DNA of 64,000 nucleotides from Leadbetterella sp. (GCA_019638185.1 JAHBUH010000010.1:1-64000); one strand, 5' to 3'; counted from the first letter of the stretch, positions 33,574-41,993 are shown. Numbers and translations are program-made. Notes: generated by a model from the sequence alone, not told the origin.

Positions 33574-35217
33574 ATGAAAAAATACACATTGAGAAAGGTC
33601 AGTTTATGGGTGTTGTTCCCGCTGTTCCTGTTTTCCTGCCATGACCTGACAGAGCTGAACGTGAACCCGAACGGCGTGGACCCGAATAAGGCCAACCCTA
33701 ACCTGGTGCTGTCTACCGTGCTTTCAGAAACCGGCATGCAGCTGACCCGGATGAATTTTGACGATATCATGGGCGGGCTGATGCAGCATACCCAGAAAGA
33801 CGGCTGGTCTACGGCCCATAATGATTACGACTGGGGCGGAAGCCAGTCGTGGGCGGAATGGTACTCCATCCTGCGCGATAACCAGTATGTGCATGACCGC
33901 TCGGTAGAGCTGGGTTATGAGCTGCACCAGGGCATCACGCTGGTGATGAAGTCCATGATTTTCGGGCTGATCGCTGACCTGTGGGGCGATGCCCCGTATT
34001 CGGCTGCTTTGAAAGGGGCTGAGGGTGGCGGAGCTAATACCTTCCCGGTGTTTGATTCCCAGGAGTCTATTTATACGGGCATCCTGGCTGACCTGGAAAA
34101 GGCCAATACGCTGCTGTCGAAAAGTGCCGCCGAGTATACCAGTTCTACCGGTAGTGCAGATGTGTACTACGGCGGAAACCCGGTGAAATGGAGAAAGCTG
34201 GCTAATTCACTGATGCTCCGTTATTATAACCGTATCTCGGCTAAAAAACCGGATGTAGCCAAAGCCGGCATTGAGAAAATAGTGGGTAATCCCACCCAGT
34301 ACCCCATCATTACGGCGGCGGCTGACGATGCCGCCATGGGTTTTGCAGGAAACAGTAATGCCGATTCCTGGCCGGCCAATGCTACCTATGACGCCAGCGG
34401 CAGCAATTTCCGGCGGATCAAGATGTGTGCTACCCTGGTGACTAAGCTGCAGGAGCTGAAAGACCCCCGCATAGGCATTTGGGCGGCCAAGGTGCAGATC
34501 CCGCTGGTGTTAGACACCACGCTGGCCGGTAGAGTAGATAAAATAGAGAACGGGAAAAGGATCGTTTCGCGTCAGCGGGTACAGGGGCTGGAGATCAATA
34601 CGAACCCCGATTACGTGGGCCTGCCGCCGGGTATCCTGGGGGGAGCTACGTATAACCTGAGCCCTACGGCCGAGCAGGCCGCCAATAACCCGCATGTTTC
34701 CTGGTTAAATGACATTTACCGGCAGGCCAAAGGAAACCTGCTGAAAGCCCGGCTGATGTCGGCCTCGGAAGTGAATTTTATCCTGGCAGAGGCAGCGCAG
34801 CGGGGCTGGGCCGTAGGTAATGCCGAAACGTTTTATAATGCGGCCATCAAGGCGTCATTTGATACCTGGGGGGTAGCCGCAGGGTACGCCGCCTACATCG
34901 CCGGTGATAAAGTGAAGTATAACGGCACGCTGAAGCAGCTGATGGAGCAGAAATGGATCTCCAGCTGGACGGCGGCAGCCCAGGCGTGGTTTGATTACCG
35001 GCGCACCGGCTACCCGGAACTTACAGCCGGCCCGCAGGCCCTGAGAAAGGTGCTGCCGGTACGGTTCTTCTACATGCTGGATGAGAGAAATCTGAATAAG
35101 GCTAATGCCGATGCGGCTATGAGCCGCCTGGAAAATACCACCTATACCGGTCCGGAAGGGGCTAACAGCGCCTGGTCTAAGCCGTGGGTGATCCAGGGAA
35201 CCGGAAAACCGTGGTAA
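33574..35217 (+). CDS. SusD/RagB-like outer-membrane lipoprotein (SusD-like_2 type)
   Basis: A 547-aa lipoprotein with the anchor Cys in FLFSCHDLTELNVNPNGVDP (about residue 21). The family's start motif (NVNPNGVDPNKANPNLVLSTVL) and the C-terminal AAQAWFDYRRTGYPEL are both present. The ATG at 33574 gives a normal lipoprotein signal peptide; in-frame TTG and ATG codons just upstream would merely lengthen the N-terminus. It is the binding partner of the SusC directly upstream and is followed after 1 bp by the ceramidase-like gene, so the operon is tightly packed. Confidence 0.93.
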   Translation: MKKYTLRKVSLWVLFPLFLFSCHDLTELNVNPNGVDPNKANPNLVLSTVLSETGMQLTRMNFDDIMGGLMQHTQKDGWSTAHNDYDWGGSQSWAEWYSILRDNQYVHDRSVELGYELHQGITLVMKSMIFGLIADLWGDAPYSAALKGAEGGGANTFPVFDSQESIYTGILADLEKANTLLSKSAAEYTSSTGSADVYYGGNPVKWRKLANSLMLRYYNRISAKKPDVAKAGIEKIVGNPTQYPIITAAADDAAMGFAGNSNADSWPANATYDASGSNFRRIKMCATLVTKLQELKDPRIGIWAAKVQIPLVLDTTLAGRVDKIENGKRIVSRQRVQGLEINTNPDYVGLPPGILGGATYNLSPTAEQAANNPHVSWLNDIYRQAKGNLLKARLMSASEVNFILAEAAQRGWAVGNAETFYNAAIKASFDTWGVAAGYAAYIAGDKVKYNGTLKQLMEQKWISSWTAAAQAWFDYRRTGYPELTAGPQALRKVLPVRFFYMLDERNLNKANADAAMSRLENTTYTGPEGANSAWSKPWVIQGTGKPW

Positions 35218-35218
35218 G

Positions 35219-36460
35219 ATGAACCGGATAAAAATCAGTGGTATATGCCTGCTGTGGCTGCTGGCTGTGCTGGCAGCCCATGGGCAGGTGCTGCGCGGCG
35301 GTGCGGCAGTGCGAAAGATCACGCCGGATCCCCTGTTGCCGGTTTCCGGCGGGGTAGGCGTGCCCAAAGCGGTGACCCAGAAGAAAGGCGACCTGTTTGT
35401 ACGGGCCCTGGTGCTGGAATACCAGGGAACCCGGGTGGCGTTTGCGTCTGTGGATAACCTGGGCTGGCCGGCGGTGCTGGGTAACCGGGCCCGGGCACTG
35501 GTGGGCAGCATCCCGCCGGAGAATATCCTGATCGGGGCCACCCATACCCACAGCGCGCCGGATGCCTACGCTTTCCCGGATGAGAGTGGCAGGAACTACG
35601 CCGATATGAACTATCTTAACCGGTGCACGGAGCTGATAGCGGAGGCCATCCGCGAAGCGGAAAAAAACCTGGAGGCGGTAGACCTGAAGGTGGGCTATGG
35701 AAAGGTACCGGCAGGGATATCCTATAATTATTACGCGCCGGACCTGTACGACCCCCACTGCGGAGTGATCCAGATCCGGAGTAAAAAGACGGGTAAGGCC
35801 GTGAGCACGCTGGTGAACTATGCCATTCATCCTGAGGTAATCGGGTCTAAACGGGGTATCCTCAGCCCGGACGTTTGCGGCCCGCTCTATGAAACCATCG
35901 AAAATATGGGTGGCGGCGTGGCCGTTTTCTTTAACGGGGCGCTGGGCGGGATGGTGACGGCGGATAACCGCCGGCAGCAGTCCGAAGAAAACACCTGGGA
36001 AGAGTGTGTGCGCATTGGTACCCTGCTGGGAAACGAGGCGCTGAAGATCGTGGATAAAACGGAGCCTGTGGGTTCGCCGCAATTATCCGTGCGCTCCCAG
36101 GTAATAGAGTTCCCGGTAGAAACCCCTGTGATGAAGTATATCCTGGAGAAATCACCTATGGGATACCGGCTGAATTCCGGAAACCGGGTCAGCACGGTAC
36201 AGAACCTGGTCACGCTGGGCCCGGCGCGTATCCTGACCATTCCCGGGGAGGCTCTGCCGAATATCGGGTTTTACCTGAAAAGAAAGATGAATACCGCTTA
36301 TCCTTTTCTCTTTGGCCTGACCAATGACGCCTTCGGTTATATCCTGAGCCGCGTGGATTATAACAGTTTTGAGCGGTATAATTATATCTCGCGCACCAGC
36401 CTGGGCGAGGAAACCGGTGAAATATTGATCAATGAGTCTTTAAAAATAATAAACAAATGA
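35219..36460 (+). CDS. neutral/alkaline ceramidase-like hydrolase
   Basis: A 413-aa secreted protein with a signal peptide (LLWLLAVLAAHGQ). It carries the ceramidase N-terminal pattern: GGVGVPKAVTQKKGDLFVRA, ATHTHSAPDAY near residue 111 and LVNYAIHPEV near 200, whose His residues belong to the zinc site of neutral ceramidases. It is shorter than classical ceramidases (about 650-750 aa) and lacks their C-terminal domain, so the real substrate may be another N-acyl or ester compound. It lies third in the SusC-SusD operon and overlaps the next gene by 4 bp (ATGA). Confidence 0.85.
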   Translation: MNRIKISGICLLWLLAVLAAHGQVLRGGAAVRKITPDPLLPVSGGVGVPKAVTQKKGDLFVRALVLEYQGTRVAFASVDNLGWPAVLGNRARALVGSIPPENILIGATHTHSAPDAYAFPDESGRNYADMNYLNRCTELIAEAIREAEKNLEAVDLKVGYGKVPAGISYNYYAPDLYDPHCGVIQIRSKKTGKAVSTLVNYAIHPEVIGSKRGILSPDVCGPLYETIENMGGGVAVFFNGALGGMVTADNRRQQSEENTWEECVRIGTLLGNEALKIVDKTEPVGSPQLSVRSQVIEFPVETPVMKYILEKSPMGYRLNSGNRVSTVQNLVTLGPARILTIPGEALPNIGFYLKRKMNTAYPFLFGLTNDAFGYILSRVDYNSFERYNYISRTSLGEETGEILINESLKIINK

Positions 36461-37845
36461 AACTGACAAAAATACTCGTATGCCTGCTCCTGCTGTTCCC
36501 GGGAGTTATTACAGCCCAAAAGAAAAAGAAAAGCGGCCCTTCAGAGCCGGCGGTGAAGAAAGTGGAGGTTACTCCTGAAACCGCACTGAAAAGCTACATT
36601 AATAACGGGGATACCACGTTTGGCTGGGAGATCCGGGATACATTTACCGAAGGCGGCGTTACCCGCTATAACCTGGTGCTCACCTCTCAGAAGTGGCGGG
36701 AGTTTACCTGGAAACACCAGCTTACGGTCTTTGTGCCGGAGAATATCAGCTATGACGGCGCCCTGCTTTTCATTACCGGCGGATCGGTGAAAAACGGCGA
36801 GCCTAACTGGAGTTCCCAGGATGGCTACTGGCCGGTGATGGCCGGAATAGCCAAACAGAACAAGGCCGTGACCGCCATCATCAAGCAGGTGCCTAACCAG
36901 CCCATCATCGGTACAATGACGGAAGATGAGCTGATCTCCTACACCCTGCACCAGTTTAAGAACGATAAAGATTATACCTGGCCGCTGCTGTTTCCTATGG
37001 TGAAGTCGGCTGTGAGAGGCATGGATGCCATCCAGGAGCTGGTGAAGCAGAAAGCCGGAAGCACCGTGAACCGTTTCGTGGTGGCAGGGGCGTCTAAACG
37101 GGGCTGGACCACCTGGCTCACCTCGGCCATTGATGACGCCCGGGTGGTGGCTATCGGGCCTATGGTGATTGATATGCTGAACATGCCGGCCACGCTGAAT
37201 TACCAGTTCAAGACGTATGGCGACTACAGCGTGCAGATTGAAGATTATACCAAGTTGGGCATTGCCCAGGATATTGGCTCATCTGACGGTAAAGCACTCC
37301 AGGCCATGATAGACCCGTATTCGTACCGGGCTAACCTCACGGTGCCCAAGATGATTTTTATAGGTACGAACGACGAGTACTGGACCCTGGACGCCATTAA
37401 GTTTTCCTGGAACGATATCCCCGGGAAAAATATGATCCACCTGGTGCCGAACGCCGGCCATGACCTGGGCGGCGGCGAACAGGCCTTCCAGGCGCTGAAC
37501 GGCTTTTTTGCCACTACCCTCCAGAATAAGCCTTACCCCGTGCTGAGCTGGTCTGCGCAGTCTTCTGCCCAGGGCACCGAACTGAGCATCACGGCGCCGA
37601 AAGACGGCCTTATGGAGGCTTCCCTGTGGTACACCAGTTCTTCTGATAAGGACTTCCGGAATAATTTCTGGCAAAGGAAAAAACTGAAACTGGCAGACGG
37701 CGAGGTGCTGAAAGTACCGGTGCCGAACCCGCAGAAGGGGTATTACGGCTTCTACGTAGACCTCCGGTACAAGAACCCCGCCGGCGGGAGCTACCAGGTG
37801 AGCACCCGGGCATTTATCTCCGATCAAAACGGATTACAGGAATAG
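36457..37845 (+). CDS. PhoPQ-activated pathogenicity-related (PqaA-type) alpha/beta hydrolase
   Basis: A 462-aa secreted protein with a signal peptide (ending VITAQ) and a short Lys-rich linker. The body matches the PhoPQ-related family: FITGGSVKNGEPNW, VVAGASKRGWTTWL with the nucleophile Ser near residue 213, PMVIDMLNMP, and GTNDEYWTLDAIKFSWNDI, ending in a beta domain. The catalytic His is probably in PNAGHDLGGGE. These are alpha/beta hydrolases of unknown substrate. The start overlaps the ceramidase stop, so both enzymes are made together; this suggests they act on the same ester- or amide-linked nutrient (inference). Confidence 0.87.
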   Translation: MKLTKILVCLLLLFPGVITAQKKKKSGPSEPAVKKVEVTPETALKSYINNGDTTFGWEIRDTFTEGGVTRYNLVLTSQKWREFTWKHQLTVFVPENISYDGALLFITGGSVKNGEPNWSSQDGYWPVMAGIAKQNKAVTAIIKQVPNQPIIGTMTEDELISYTLHQFKNDKDYTWPLLFPMVKSAVRGMDAIQELVKQKAGSTVNRFVVAGASKRGWTTWLTSAIDDARVVAIGPMVIDMLNMPATLNYQFKTYGDYSVQIEDYTKLGIAQDIGSSDGKALQAMIDPYSYRANLTVPKMIFIGTNDEYWTLDAIKFSWNDIPGKNMIHLVPNAGHDLGGGEQAFQALNGFFATTLQNKPYPVLSWSAQSSAQGTELSITAPKDGLMEASLWYTSSSDKDFRNNFWQRKKLKLADGEVLKVPVPNPQKGYYGFYVDLRYKNPAGGSYQVSTRAFISDQNGLQE

Positions 37846-37848
37846 AAT

Positions 37849-38043
37849 ATGCCGGCCCCCCGTTCCGAAATATTGATGGAAAAGCTGATCAGCAACTCAT
37901 TGAGCCCGGAAGAGCTCGGTGAGCTGCTGGCGGCCCTGAAGGAACAGGAGGTTCAACAGGAGATGTCGGAATTCCTGGAAAAGTATTTTGAGCGCCTGCT
38001 CCGCCGCTTCGATGAAGCCGGGGGAGAGGTCAGCGAGCCGTAA
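37849..38043 (+). CDS. 64-aa acidic protein resembling the N-terminus of a FecR-type anti-sigma factor
   Basis: It starts 3 bp after the hydrolase stop, so it belongs to the operon. The sequence EILMEKLISNSLSPEELGEL followed by a Leu/Glu-rich helix resembles the cytoplasmic start of Bacteroidota FecR proteins (LLxKYLxGxLSPEExxxLLxWL), the part that binds ECF sigma factors. There is no membrane helix and no FecR periplasmic domain. It could be a free-standing sigma inhibitor for the ECF factor at the head of the operon, or an unrelated small helical protein. Its last 14 bp overlap the end of the convergent regulator gene. Confidence 0.6.
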   Translation: MPAPRSEILMEKLISNSLSPEELGELLAALKEQEVQQEMSEFLEKYFERLLRRFDEAGGEVSEP

Positions 38044-39190
38044 ACTGCCTGCGGTATTCGCTGGGCGTACAGCCTTTCATCTGCTTAAACTGGCGGGAAA
38101 GGTTCTTGGTGTCGTTCATGCCCAGCTCCATGGCTATTTCAAATACGTTCAGGTCGGTTTCCAGCAGGCGGGCGCTTAGTTTCTCCATCCGCAGGTTAAA
38201 GATGTATTTATAGACCGGGAAGCCGGTGATCTCCTGGAAACGCTTTTCCAGGGTACGGCGCGAGAGCGGCACCTGGCGCACCACGTCATTCACCTGGATG
38301 GGCTTTTCCAGGTTCTGGTGGATGTACTTCAGCACATCGGAAATATGCTCATCATGGGTAGCATAGATATCGGAAGACTGGCGGGTGTAGATTTGGGTGG
38401 GCTTCACCACGATATCGTAAAACGAGCCGGTACCGTTCCGGATCATGTGCTCCAGCAGGCGGGCCGCCTGGTAGCCGCCGTTTTCGGCATCCTGGCCTAT
38501 GCTGGACAGGGGCGGGTCAGAAAATTCACAGATCATTTCATCGTTATCCACGCCCAGTACGGCCACTTCCTGGGGGATGGATACGCCCGAGTGACGGCAG
38601 GCCTCAGTGATGTGCTGGCCCTGGTTATCGTCACAGGCCATGAGGGCTATGGGCTTAGGCAGCGACTTCAGCCACTGGCTCAGCGCGCTGGGCTTGTAAT
38701 ACCAGATGTTATCCGAATCCGAGATGTCGTTTTCGAAATAGTGAACTTTATAGCCGGCCTTGTTGATCCGTTCTTCGTAGCCTTCGGCGCGTTCCCTGGA
38801 CCACACAATGTTCTTGAACCCGTAGAAGGCAAAATTCTTGAAGCCTTTTTTAAGGAAATATTCGGCTCCCATTTTCCCTGCTGCCTTATGATCCCCCGTA
38901 ATGTTAGGGATCTCGGTGAAACGCTCCTTGAAATCCTGGGCTATAATGGGTATACCTGCCTCAATGAAAGAAGCTACCCCGGGGTCATTGTACAGCTGCC
39001 CGATGATGCCGTCAGCCCCCCATTCCAGGGCCCACTCCAGGATGCCGCGCATGCCCTTGGTCTCCCGCTGAAAGAGGGGCATGCGGCAAAACACCCAGGG
39101 GCCGTGCTCTTTGGAATACCGGGCTATGCCTTTCAGGAGCTCTTTGCTGTATTCTTCAGCAAAATCTATCAGCAGAATGATTTTGTACAT
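38030..39190 (-). CDS. XylR-type transcriptional regulator: LacI-like sugar-binding domain plus AraC helix-turn-helix
   Basis: A 386-aa cytoplasmic regulator. Residues ~1-270 have the periplasmic-binding-protein fold of LacI/XylR sensors (LLIDFAEEYSKELLKGIARY, DHKAAGKMGAEYFLKKGFKN, ACDDNQGQHITEACRHSG, VAVLGVDNDEMICEFSDPPL). Residues ~285-384 are an AraC-type double helix-turn-helix (PLSRRTLEKRFQEITGFPVY, ELGMNDTKNLSRQFKQMKGC). This is the layout of XylR/DUF3843-type carbon regulators that bind a sugar. It is divergent from the GH97 alpha-glucosidase gene, its likely target, and convergent with the SusC operon. Confidence 0.9.
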   Translation of the reverse strand: MYKIILLIDFAEEYSKELLKGIARYSKEHGPWVFCRMPLFQRETKGMRGILEWALEWGADGIIGQLYNDPGVASFIEAGIPIIAQDFKERFTEIPNITGDHKAAGKMGAEYFLKKGFKNFAFYGFKNIVWSRERAEGYEERINKAGYKVHYFENDISDSDNIWYYKPSALSQWLKSLPKPIALMACDDNQGQHITEACRHSGVSIPQEVAVLGVDNDEMICEFSDPPLSSIGQDAENGGYQAARLLEHMIRNGTGSFYDIVVKPTQIYTRQSSDIYATHDEHISDVLKYIHQNLEKPIQVNDVVRQVPLSRRTLEKRFQEITGFPVYKYIFNLRMEKLSARLLETDLNVFEIAMELGMNDTKNLSRQFKQMKGCTPSEYRRQFTAR

Positions 39191-39218
39191 AGTTTTAAAT
39201 GCGCTTTACGCAGCTCAC

Positions 39219-39249
39219 CAAAGATACGGCCCAAAACGGGTTTACGGAA
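39219..39249 (-). promoter_or_regulatory. promoter of the XylR-type regulator gene
   Basis: On the minus strand a perfect -7 box TATCTTTG (39219-39226) lies 28 bp before the start codon; a TTC sits 20 bp upstream of it at the -33 position instead of the usual TTG. An ACGGGTT half-site falls between the two boxes. Confidence 0.5.
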
Positions 39250-39298
39250 GCTTTGCTCAAAAGATTAACGGGTGCCATTTTCCAAAAAGCGAACCCGT
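39236..39298. promoter_or_regulatory. three ACGGGT half-sites in the regulator/GH97 intergenic region
   Basis: ACGGGTT at 39236-39242, ACGGGT at 39268-39273 and the inverted AACCCGT at 39292-39298 lie in the 192-bp gap between the divergent genes. The first sits inside the regulator's own promoter. They are candidates for the DNA-binding sites of the XylR-type regulator; this is inference from position and repetition only. Confidence 0.35.
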
Positions 39299-39382
39299 AA
39301 TCCGGCTCCGGGTTATGGTAATGTGGCCTTGATAAAGTACTTTCGCTCCTTGAAATTATTCAATTCTTAACCTTCTTATTAC

Positions 39383-41488
39383 ATGAAGTACTTTTTCGGT
39401 TTACTCCTTTGGATGAAAGTATTGGGTGCATCGGCCCAGGAAACGCTGAAATCTCCCGACGGAGATCTGGAGTTAAAATTTTCACTGGATAATAAAGGAG
39501 TGCCCACCTATGCGCTGACCTTTAAAGGAAAAGCCGTGCTGCTGCCCGGGAAACTGGGCATGGAAATAGCCGGTGACAGTATCTCGCTGCGCGACGGCTT
39601 CCGGATCACCGGTACCCAGGTCAGCTCGGTAAATGATACCTGGACACCCGTGTGGGGCCAGTCCAGCCGTATCCGTAACCAGTATAATGAGCTGGAAGTG
39701 GCCCTCTACCAGGAGAAAAGAGACACCCGGATCCTGCTGCGTTTCCGGCTGTTTAACGACGGGCTGGGCTTCCGCTATGAATTTCCCAAACAAAAGAACC
39801 TGAACTATTTTACGGTGAAGGAGGAGCTGACGGAGTTCCGGATGACCGGGGATCACAAGGCGTTTTGGTTACCCGGCGACTACCAGACCGAGGAGTACAA
39901 AACCAGCACCACGCTGCTTTCCGGGATCCTGCCCAAGCTGAAAAGCGGTACCCTGAAGGTGGGGGAGAACTACCCGCTCTATGAAAACAAAGGCCTGGTT
40001 TCCGTACAAACCCCGCTGATGATGAAGAGCAGCGATAATCTCTACATCAATATTCACGAAGCCGCCCTGGTAGACTACCCGGCCATGATGCTGGAGCTGA
40101 AAGGCCAGACGTTCAGCGCCCACCTGACACCGGATGCGGTGGGTAACCGGGCCTATATCCAGACGGATTTTACCACGCCGTGGCGGACAGTGCTGGTGAG
40201 CGATGACGCCCGTGACATCCTGGCCTCTAACACCATCCTGAACCTGAATGAGCCCTGTGCGCTGGAAAGCACCGACTGGATCCGGCCGGTGAAGTATGTA
40301 GGCGTATGGTGGGAGATGTTTGTGAAGGGCTCTACCTGGGCCTATACCAATGAAACCAATACCAAGCTGGGGAAAACCGATTATTCCAAACTGAAGCCTA
40401 ACGGAACGCACGGCGCCACTACGGCTAACGTGAAGAAGTACATTGATTTTGCGGCAAAGCACGGTTTTGACCAGGTGCTGGTGGAAGGCTGGAACGAAGG
40501 CTGGGAAGACTGGTATGGGCTCTGGAAGGAGGACGTGTTTGATTTTGTGACACCGTATCCTGATTTTGACCTGAATTACCTGCGCGATTACGCCAAAAGC
40601 AAGGGCGTACGGATCATGATGCACCACGAGACCTCCGCCGCGGCTACTAACTACGAACGGCGGCTGGATGAAGCGTTCCGCTTCATGACCGCCAATCGTT
40701 ATAATGCCGTAAAGACCGGTTATGTGGGTTATCCCATTCCGCGCGGCGAGTGGAGAAGCGGTCAGTGGATGGCCAGTCATTACCTGCGGGTAGCGAAAGA
40801 AGCGGCTAAACATCACATTATGGTGAACTCGCACGAGGCCGTGCGGCCTACGGGGCTGTGCCGCACGTATCCGAACTGGCTGGCGCAGGAGTCGGCCCGG
40901 GGTACGGAGTTTGAAGCGCTGGCGGATTCCGATCCGGATCATACCACTATTCTGCCGTTTACGCGGCTGGTGGGTGGCCCCATGGATTACACACCGGGCA
41001 TTTTCCAGACCACGTTTGATTATTACGACCCTTCTAATAAAAAGCGGGTGCATACCACCCTGGTGAAGCAGCTGGCCCTGTACGTAACTATGTATAGCCC
41101 CTTACAGATGGCGGCTGACCTGGTGGAAAACTATGAGCGCTTCCCGGATGCGCTCCAGTTTATCAAAGATGTGGCCGTGGATTGGGATGAGACCCATATC
41201 CTGGAGGCCGAACCGGGTGATTATGTGACCATAGCCCGCAAGGCCAAAGGAAAGAACGAGTGGTTTGTGGGCGGGATCACTGATGAGAACGGCCGTACGG
41301 CACAGATTAACCTGGATTTCCTGCCGGCAGGACGCAAGTTCAAAGCTACCATTTACGAGGATGCCCGGGGAGCGCATTGGGAGACCAATCCCATGGCCTA
41401 TGGCATCCGCACGGTGGAGGTGACGTCTAAAACCGTGCTGGGGCAGATCCTGGCGCCGGGCGGCGGCGTGGCCATCAGTATTAAATAA
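39383..41488 (+). CDS. glycoside hydrolase family 97, SusB-type alpha-glucosidase
   Basis: A 701-aa secreted enzyme (signal peptide ending GASAQ) that cleaves alpha-glucosidic links. The N-terminal beta-sandwich starts ETLKSPDGDLELKFSLDNKG. The catalytic barrel has VLVEGWNEGWEDWYGLWKED (about residue 366), RIMMHHETSAAATNYE (412) and VKTGYVGY (443). NSHEAVRPTGLCRTYPNWL follows (about 481), with its Glu near 484 as the likely catalytic base. The Gly in KTGYVG replaces the Asp nucleophile of retaining GH97 members, so the enzyme should be of the inverting, SusB-like type (inference from known family members). It stands alone, next to a sugar-responsive regulator, and ends in two strong hairpins. 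Confidence 0.92.
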   Translation: MKYFFGLLLWMKVLGASAQETLKSPDGDLELKFSLDNKGVPTYALTFKGKAVLLPGKLGMEIAGDSISLRDGFRITGTQVSSVNDTWTPVWGQSSRIRNQYNELEVALYQEKRDTRILLRFRLFNDGLGFRYEFPKQKNLNYFTVKEELTEFRMTGDHKAFWLPGDYQTEEYKTSTTLLSGILPKLKSGTLKVGENYPLYENKGLVSVQTPLMMKSSDNLYINIHEAALVDYPAMMLELKGQTFSAHLTPDAVGNRAYIQTDFTTPWRTVLVSDDARDILASNTILNLNEPCALESTDWIRPVKYVGVWWEMFVKGSTWAYTNETNTKLGKTDYSKLKPNGTHGATTANVKKYIDFAAKHGFDQVLVEGWNEGWEDWYGLWKEDVFDFVTPYPDFDLNYLRDYAKSKGVRIMMHHETSAAATNYERRLDEAFRFMTANRYNAVKTGYVGYPIPRGEWRSGQWMASHYLRVAKEAAKHHIMVNSHEAVRPTGLCRTYPNWLAQESARGTEFEALADSDPDHTTILPFTRLVGGPMDYTPGIFQTTFDYYDPSNKKRVHTTLVKQLALYVTMYSPLQMAADLVENYERFPDALQFIKDVAVDWDETHILEAEPGDYVTIARKAKGKNEWFVGGITDENGRTAQINLDFLPAGRKFKATIYEDARGAHWETNPMAYGIRTVEVTSKTVLGQILAPGGGVAISIK

Positions 41489-41492
41489 GGAG

Positions 41493-41518
41493 GGCCGGTG
41501 GCAGTGTTGCCACCGGCC
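41493..41518 (+). terminator. GC-rich hairpin directly after the GH97 gene
   Basis: A perfect 11-bp stem (GGCCGGTGGCA / TGCCACCGGCC) with a GTGT loop, 4 bp after the stop codon. It has no T run, so it may stabilise the mRNA end rather than terminate. Confidence 0.5.
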
Positions 41519-41538
41519 ATGTGTAACGATTAATCCAT

Positions 41539-41581
41539 GGCCCGGCCCTGCCGTCTGTTTGTCGGCAGGGCCGGGCCTTTT
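41539..41581 (+). terminator. rho-independent terminator of the GH97 gene
   Basis: A perfect 15-bp stem (GGCCCGGCCCTGCCG / CGGCAGGGCCGGGCC) with a 9-base loop, followed by TTTT. The very stable stem compensates for the short T run. Confidence 0.75.
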
Positions 41582-41632
41582 ACCGGGATTAAGTCAGCCC
41601 CGGTACTCTTCCCGGCCGGCTTTCCCGGTTCC

Positions 41633-41902
41633 TCAATGGAAGATCCCTACGGCCAGCTCCACCCAGATCACCGCCAGGAGAAACAGGATACCACCGCAGA
41701 AGAGGAGGGCGGTGCTTTTGTTCCTGGTCTTCCGCAAAGTGAAATCACAGGCCATAGCCGTACCGTACAGCAGAACGCCCGCCACCATGAAATCCAGGGT
41801 GGTCCAGTTCACTTCCTGCGTAAACTGCATAGCCAGTAAAGGGATCAGTAAAAGAAGGGATGCCGTGGAAAACAGCGCAATGCTCGTTTGATTCTTTGTC
41901 AT
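41633..41902 (-). CDS. small three-helix membrane protein, 89 aa
   Basis: An 89-aa protein with three hydrophobic helices (SIALFSTASLLLLIPLLAM, FMVAGVLLYGTAMACDF, ALLFCGGILFLLAVIWVELA). The middle reads EVNWTTLDFMVAGVLLYGTA, typical of a small Bacteroidota membrane protein family of unknown function. The ATG at 41902 is preferred over an in-frame GTG at 41959, which lies upstream of the -7 promoter box. A promoter with an overlapping dyad sits right before it, so it is probably a regulated single gene. Confidence 0.7.
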   Translation of the reverse strand: MTKNQTSIALFSTASLLLLIPLLAMQFTQEVNWTTLDFMVAGVLLYGTAMACDFTLRKTRNKSTALLFCGGILFLLAVIWVELAVGIFH

Positions 41903-41919
41903 AATTGTAGTATTAAAAG

Positions 41920-41961
41920 TACTTTGAAATACAAAGTAAATAAATAGAAACGACACCACAA
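41920..41961 (-). promoter_or_regulatory. promoter with operator-like dyad before the small membrane gene
   Basis: On the minus strand TTG (41959-41961) and TACTTTG (41932-41938) are 20 bp apart, close to the TTG-N20-TAnnTTTG promoter pattern. TACTTTG is also one arm of a perfect inverted repeat, TACTTTG-N5-CAAAGTA (41920-41938), overlapping the -7 box. A repressor binding the dyad would block transcription (inference). Confidence 0.5.
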
Positions 41962-41965
41962 AAAA

Positions 41966-41993
41966 ATTAGTCTTAAAAAACTTTAAGACTAAT
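41966..41993. repeat. perfect 12-bp inverted repeat
   Basis: ATTAGTCTTAAA and TTTAAGACTAAT face each other across a 4-base AAAC spacer, immediately upstream of the -33 box of the small membrane gene. It may be an operator or a transcript-end structure; nothing else explains it. Confidence 0.6.

Noticed and set aside
39869..41053. A 394-codon minus-strand frame
   Set aside because: It lies opposite the conserved catalytic region of the GH97 gene and is His/Arg-rich without domains.
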